Source: Planctomycetaceae bacterium (GTDB taxonomy: Bacteria > Planctomycetota > Planctomycetia > Planctomycetales > Planctomycetaceae). Taken from it: DNA of 7,233 nt. A program made the translations under genes and the position numbers. The DNA is taken from NCBI GenBank assembly GCA_029259875.1, contig JAJDEK010000240.1, positions 1 through 7,233 on the forward strand, read 5' to 3'. The notes under the pieces were generated by a model. It ran no database searches. It was not told the DNA's origin and was given only the letters and a program-made list of their open reading frames with translations. Below, piece after piece: positions 1 to 6,300 of this stretch; the stretch's first letter is position 1, and each line of letters opens with the position of its first letter.

Positions 1-1
1 T

Positions 2-289
2 GTCGAAACATCACGCCCCACGACACACTCGGATCCCACCTTTGTGGTTGATGGTGTTGTGCATTACTGCGTTGCCACTATGCCGGGAGCCGTGGGGCGT
101 ACCAGTACTTATGCGTTATGTAATGTGACGTTGCCTTATGCTTTGAAGTTGGCGAATCTGGGATTAGAGGCAGCATGTGCCCAGGATCATGGATTACATT
201 CAGCCGTGAATACTCATCAAGGGCAGGTCACCAATGGTCCAGTCGCAGAAACGTTCGGTTTTGAATTTAGTGAGTTTCTCACTTCATAA
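2..289 (+). CDS. ald: Alanine dehydrogenase, C-terminal part (5' end outside window)
   Basis: This is the last 95 codons of an L-alanine dehydrogenase, the cytoplasmic NAD-dependent enzyme that interconverts L-alanine with pyruvate and ammonia. The frame is open from base 2, so the gene starts before the window; the GTG at 44 is internal. The family signature is clear: [17 protein letters not shown] at the left edge, then [19 protein letters not shown], then [11 protein letters not shown] and the C-terminal NTHQGQVTN segment. The full enzyme is usually about 370 residues, so the substrate-binding part, the Rossmann core and the catalytic Asp, expected just before the ETSRPTTH segment, lie to the left. 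Two positions differ from the usual VANMPGAVPRTS form: Thr for Asn (77-79) and Gly for Pro (95-97). The TAA stop runs into the A-tract of the following terminator. The gene converges on the giant minus-strand gene, with no sign of an operon link. Identity is by recognition of the motif block, and I am confident of the family. Confidence 0.93.
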   Translation, partial: VETSRPTTHSDPTFVVDGVVHYCVATMPGAVGRTSTYALCNVTLPYALKLANLGLEAACAQDHGLHSAVNTHQGQVTNGPVAETFGFEFSEFLTS

Positions 290-290
290 A

Positions 291-321
291 AAAAGGGTGA
301 GAACTAAGTTCTCACCCTTTT
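291..321. terminator. Bidirectional intrinsic terminator between convergent genes
   Basis: A perfect 14-bp inverted repeat has arms AAAAGGGTGAGAAC (291-304) and GTTCTCACCCTTTT (308-321) around a 3-base TAA loop. It lies between the ald stop (287-289) and the stop of the minus-strand giant gene (361-363). Read on the minus strand, the stem is followed by a run of seven U (288-294, four of them in the stem). On the plus strand only four U follow, then GAATGG. It therefore looks like a shared terminator, better built for the minus-strand transcript. Function is inferred from structure and position. Confidence 0.88.
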
Positions 322-348
322 GAATGGCAGACTAATCTGTAGAGACAT

Positions 349-376
349 TGGTCCATTACTTTAAACTAATGGTCCA
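349..376. repeat. Imperfect inverted repeat over the giant gene's stop codon
   Basis: TGGTCCATTA (349-358) and TAATGGTCCA (367-376) pair at 9 of 10 positions around an 8-base loop that contains the stop codon of the minus-strand gene. It has no U-tract, so it is unlikely to be a terminator alone. It could add a second hairpin at the 3' end of that mRNA, or be chance. Confidence 0.3.
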
Positions 377-3300
377 GTCCAGTCAGTAAAGAGGCTGTCA
401 ACTTCGTCGTCAACCATTTCAAGTTCAGTCACATCATCGAATTCGAAATCATGGGCAAAGTCAAATCGGGAGAATGCATCTTCCGTTTTGATTTTTCCAA
501 GCTCATCAGACAGGAATGGCTCTGTTTCATAAGAGATTTCAATCAAAGAGCCTGCCAGTTGTTCTAGCGTGTCTGGTTTTTCAATGGTCATTACGGAATT
601 GCTAAACATCAACGATGTGGCAACTTCCCATTCCGATTGTTGTACCGACTCAACAAGGGTAGCTTGTTGGGTAGATCGAACAGTTGTTGTTTGTGGAGAT
701 TGAACTTTCGCAGGTACGATTTTTGTCGAGGAAAATGCTGCTTCAGTAGATTGAATAGTATTTTCAACCGGAGTTGCGGTGGCACTAGCCATCAACGGAG
801 CAGCCAGAGGAGTGATCACTGCCCCTGCAGCATTATCATAGGCAGTTTGCAAGATCTGAGCGTCTAAAGTCGAGATCATTTTCCGGGTAGCAGGATCAAG
901 TGTGGCTCCCATGATATCATCTGGGTAGAAGGTGTTGTCTATATGCAAACCATCGTCAGTCAGAGGAGCAACAAAATCCCAACCTACAAACTGGACTTGC
1001 CCAGAACCATTGGTGGCTAAATGATCTGAGAAGGCAGAGTAACTTGTAGTAAACCCAGCCGCATGGCCGATCTCGTGTAAGAGTACAGTATAAAGATCGT
1101 AATGACCCTCTGCGGCAGAGCCAGCGATGGCTTGACCATTACTATCAAAGTCAAGACCTTCGACAGAAGAATACCAGCCTAAGCCTGCAGCATCGTCATC
1201 AATGTAGACCCGTCCTTTAACGGGAACCCCATTTTCGTCGAGTTCCAAAATATGACCTTCACCAAGCTGCTGGCCACCGAGATCGGTGACTACAACCTGA
1301 ACCGCTAATTCGTCATTACCAGTTGCTGTTTTCCATTCGTCAACCGCAGCATCAATCAGGTCGCTTAATGAATCTTCACCGTTGGTTGATAGTTGAGGAC
1401 CATACCATTCTTGTGGGAAGTTGGGAGGGAAGATAACCTGCTGACCACTGGCTTTGGTAAGATTATAGTTCGTTGCCAGATAAGTAAGGTCTTTGAAGTT
1501 GATAGCTCCACTCTTGTCAAAATCTAAAGACCAGGCGAGTCCGGATGTTGCATCGACCACTGACGTTCCATAGAACGATGCAAACGTCATCAGATCTCTG
1601 AAGTTGATAGAGCCGCTGTCATCCAGATCAAAAGGAACCGCCCATAAATCCGTTGTTGGTGACTGGGCAACGGAGGCAGTGACACCACCAAAACCTGATA
1701 TGTCAAGTTGTGTGTTGGTCACGCGGATTCCCAGGCTGTGTGGGCCTAAGAATCCGGTTGCTTTATCAATTGAGACGCCATCATCAGTTAATGATTCAAA
1801 CTTGATTCGCGCCAGTAAGACCTGATCGGTAGAACCTAGTGTACCAAGGTTATTTTGACCTGTGATACCTGAAACGATTCCTGTCTGATCATCAATTGTA
1901 GAAGATGTCGAGTTGCCGAAGGCAGAACCATATTCAACTATGGTTGCACTAAAGTAATCGGTATTATATTCCAGATCGAAAGTACCGCCACTAATGCCTG
2001 ATCCGTCACTCGTATTTCCCCAGACTTCGATCCAGAAGCTGTCCCATTCATCAATCCACTGCTCACTTTTAGGGACGGTACTTGTTTCGCCATTGGCAGT
2101 AGTAGATGTAGGAGTCGTCACAAGTGAAGTACTGATAGTGGTATTTGCGGAAGCTGTACCCGTTAATGGGGGTCCAGCAGGATCAAGAATAGTACCTGTA
2201 GCAGTAACTGAAGGGAAGAATTCCAGAATTTGTAAGCCACTAAACGTATCGGCAACAAACGCCAGTGTACCTGCAACATGCAAACTACGGGCACTTCCCG
2301 GAGTATCTTGCATATTAGCAAATGCTGGTGCTGTAGGATTGGTGATGTCGATTATCTGTAAGCCTTCTGCACCATCTGCAATATAGGCAAAATTGCCTAC
2401 GATGCGGACTCCTGTGGCGATGCCAGTTGTATCGAAGCTACCAACAATGGAAGCCGTCGCAGGAGTGCTGATGTCAATGATCTGTAATCCACCTTCACGA
2501 TTTGCGACATAAGCAAAGTTGCCTACCACATCCAAGCCAATTGCAGCTCCACCCGGTGTCGCTACATTATGGATTTGAGTAGGAGCTGTAGGAATGGAAA
2601 CATCAACGATTTGAAGACCATTATTTCCATCTGTGACATAAGCAATGTTTCCAATCACTTGAACGCCACCGGCTAATCCACCAGGAGTAGCTACTCCAAA
2701 GCTTCCCACGAGAACAGGTGTGGAAGGAGTGCTCACGTCAACAATTTGGAGACCACCACCGTTACCACTATCGTCAGCAACATAAGCCAGGTTTCCAATT
2801 ACCTGAACTCCTCTGGCACGGGCGGGTGTGGCAATACTACCGACAAAGGTGGGGTTGGTTGGGTCTGAAATATCCAGGATTTGCAGACCGGCTTCTCCAA
2901 CAGCCAGATATGCCAGATTTCCAACGACATCTATTGCCTGAGCAATTCCTTGTTGGTTGAAATCGTATGCTCCCACATGGAATGGATTCGATGGATCAGC
3001 AATATTAAAGATCTGTAGTCCACCATCACGGTCAGCGATATAAGCGAAGTCACCAACGACATCAACGGCAACAGCAGCATCCGCGCTAGCAGAACTACTG
3101 CGGGCATCGATACTAGTTAAGAAAACAGCTCGGCCATTAGGGTTGAGATTGTCCAGAATGACTTCAAATGTTTCTGGGATTTCTGGATCAATATCTTGGT
3201 TTACCGTGACATTAACAAACTGAGCAGTTTCTCCGGCATTGAAAGTCAGAGTCTGACCAATGATTTCCAGAAAATCAGCTGGGGATATGGCGGTCCCATC

Positions 3301-6300
3301 GACGGTAGAAGCATCAACAGTAATCGCAACATCTACCGGATTGGAAAGCTCCACCAGGAACTGGAAGGGACTATTATCTTCAGTATCAATGACCGGCGTA
3401 ATCGAGAGGGTGGCAGAGTCATCATTTCGGATCGTAGCCTCTCCGCCTCCATTTATAATGCTTACATTGCGGCCACCGTCTTGCAGGCTGGCGAGATCGA
3501 GCAGTGCCGAGAAAATTTCGTCTGCTTCTACGAGATTCTCGTCAGCCACATCTACAGTGAAGGTTTGGGTTAATTGATCGCCACTGACAAACGTGATGAC
3601 CCGGTCACCGGCAATCAAGGCCGAATAGTCACCATTGGCTGCGGTGGCCGTGTCGTCCTGAGTTACAGCATCGACGGAAATATCAGTATCAACTTCATTG
3701 GAAAGTGTCACAGTAAATGTAAAGGGACCATTTGATTCCAAGTCGGAAATATTATTGATAGTCAATGTTGCTGAATCGTCATTACCTATTGTACCTTCTG
3801 CGGGTGTGCCCAGTGTGACATTACGACCAGTGTTTACAAGGTTACCCATAACGACATTGAAAATTTCATCGAGTTCAACTTTGCTGTCATCAATAATATC
3901 AACAGTAAATGTCTGAGTGAGCGACCCACCAGTTGTAAAGTTAATGAGCTGGTTGATAATCGCAGTAAAGTCATTATCAGCAGCCGTCGCAGTTCCATCT
4001 TGTGTCGAAATATCAAAGCTGATGTCACTATCGACAGGATTAGAAAGAGTCGCCGTAAATGTGAAGGGACCATTTGGTTCATCGTCAGATACATTGTCGA
4101 TGGTAATTTGAGCTGTGTCATCATTTCGAATGACACCAGTACCGTTGGTACCGAGGATTACATTTCGACCTTGGGTCACCAGATTGCCAAGGATGGTATT
4201 AAATGTTTCGTCCAATTCGACTATATTGTCGACAGTGACTTGGACTTCAAATGCTTGGAGAGAAGGCCCACCAGAGGTGAATAATATGGGTTGATCACCC
4301 AAAACGATGGGAGTGTAATCATTATTAGCAGTCGTAGCCGTTCCATCTTGTGTAGCTACATCGACATTGATATCGACATCAACGGGGTTTGACATAGAAA
4401 CGGTAAAGGTGAAAATCCCAGCGCCAGCGCCAGCATCTGCATCTTCAAATTGAGAAACATTACCTATGCTTATTACTGCTTGATCGTCATTTACGATCGT
4501 TCCTGTCCCTACTGCTCCCGCAATGCTCACATCACGACCACCTGCGTTTAAATTGTTAAGAATGGTCGTGAAAATTTCGTCGAGTTCCACTTTGTTGTCG
4601 TTGGTAATATCAACGGTAAAGACTTGTGATTGTGATCCACCACTGACAAAGGTTAATGGTTGGTCACCAATATTGATTTCTGTGTAGTCATTGTCTGAAA
4701 CAAGGGCTGTTCCATCGACTGTTTCGATATCGACAGTCACATCGACATCAACCGCGTTTGACATTGTTACCACGAACACAAAGGGACCGTTTGTTTCATT
4801 CGCAGTAACGTTGCTAATGGTAAAGGTTGCTGAGTCATCATTCTCGATTGTACCAGTGCCGGTGTCACCACCGAGAATGTCAATAATTACGTTGAATCCG
4901 TTGGCGTTCAGATTACTGAGAATTGCAGAAATAGTCTCGTCGAGTTCAACAGTGTTATCATTGTTCACAGTAACTGTAAAGTTCTGTGTTAATGAACCAC
5001 CCTCAAGGAACGTAATAGTCTGATTGCTTGAGACGTAGTCATTGTCGCCAGTAGTGGCGGTACCATCTTGAGTTGAAGCGAGAACGCTGATATCACCGGC
5101 AACTTCATTTGAGAGTGATACTGTGAAGACCAATTGTCCCGTCGATTCTAAAGCTGATACATCATCTATAGAGAGAACAGCCTGATCGTCATTTTGGATC
5201 GTTCCTGTTGCGTGTTCATTATTTGATCCCAGAGGGCCGAGTACGACGTCGTGACCGTTGATATTATTGACGACAAGATTGCCTAGGAATACGTTGAAGA
5301 ATTCATCTAGTTCGACTTTGACGTCATCATTAACATCGATGGTAAATGTCTGAGTGAGTGTGGATGTATTAGCATTAAACGTTAAAGTTTGATCCCCCAG
5401 ATTTACTTGATTATAGTCAAGATCAGCGACAGTTGCGGTACCATCTGCAGTAGCAAAGCTGAAGCTGACATCTCGGTCGACTGAGTTCGACATCGTGACC
5501 GTAAACGTAAACGGACCATTTGCTTCATCGTCAGTTACATTATTTACTGTGAGCACAGCCTGGTCATTATCAATGATGGTAACTTGTGCTGTGTTCTGTG
5601 TTCCAAGCAAAGCATTGTCAACAGATATGATTGTGAGGTCGATCGTTTCATCTGCTTCAACAAGACTATCATCAATGATGGGAATTACCACAATAGCCGT
5701 TGTTTGATTGGCAGCAAACGTCACCGTGAATGGAGTATTATCATAGTCATCTGGAGAAGTGGCTGTATTGTCGGCTAAAGTGACTTGCACAGTGGAAGGA
5801 GCGGCCGTAGCGTTCCTGGTCAAGGTTACGTTCAGACTACTGCCATCTTCACTGACTGAATATGTGGCAGAACTGAATTGAACCGTTGGTGGGTCATTGA
5901 CTGTGATGTCAATTACATCAACGTCTGTTTGCGAACCAGCACCATCGCCGGTCGCAATCGAACCATCGAAGTTGGCTAAGTCACTAGTACTCAATGTAAT
6001 CGTCGCTGGATTTAATAGATTGAATGAGGAGTAGTAACCAGCATCTGGAGTCCAAATTGTTCCCTCAAGAGCGGCATTCACATCATCCAGCAGACCTGAA
6101 AAGGTAATGGTAGTCTCATTGCCCAGGCCTGTTGTTCCTCCTAAAAATGTCAGGTTATTGGTTGAACCAAGTGTCAAAGTTCCATTGACTGTAGTCAGAG
6201 TTACTTCAACCTCTCCGGTTCCCAGAAATGCATCGACGTCTGTGACAGTCAGACGATTGCCATTATTGAATGAGAAGACAATCGGAACTTCCGAATCAGT

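Noticed and set aside
1994..2386. A 130-codon plus-strand open frame opposite the propeller and linker
   Set aside because: It is the complement of LVIVD and Thr-rich linker codons, overlaps fully with well-supported coding sequence, and has no domain signature.
3834..4136. A 100-codon minus-strand open frame inside the giant gene
   Set aside because: It lies in another frame of the same strand within strongly conserved Calx-beta coding sequence, and its product is an unstructured-looking Leu/Met/Thr-rich sequence without homology I recognise.
3196..4284. Several plus-strand open frames opposite the Calx-beta array, some sharing a KGPF-type motif with each other
   Set aside because: They are antisense shadows. 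Their shared motif is the complement of the repeated NGPFTFTV coding segment, and none has a recognisable domain or a ribosome binding site that decides a start.
2217..5892. Regularly spaced repeats that might suggest a CRISPR-like or satellite array
   Set aside because: The periods are about 350 bases and about 126 bases, are in frame, and are fully explained by Calx-beta and LVIVD protein repeats.
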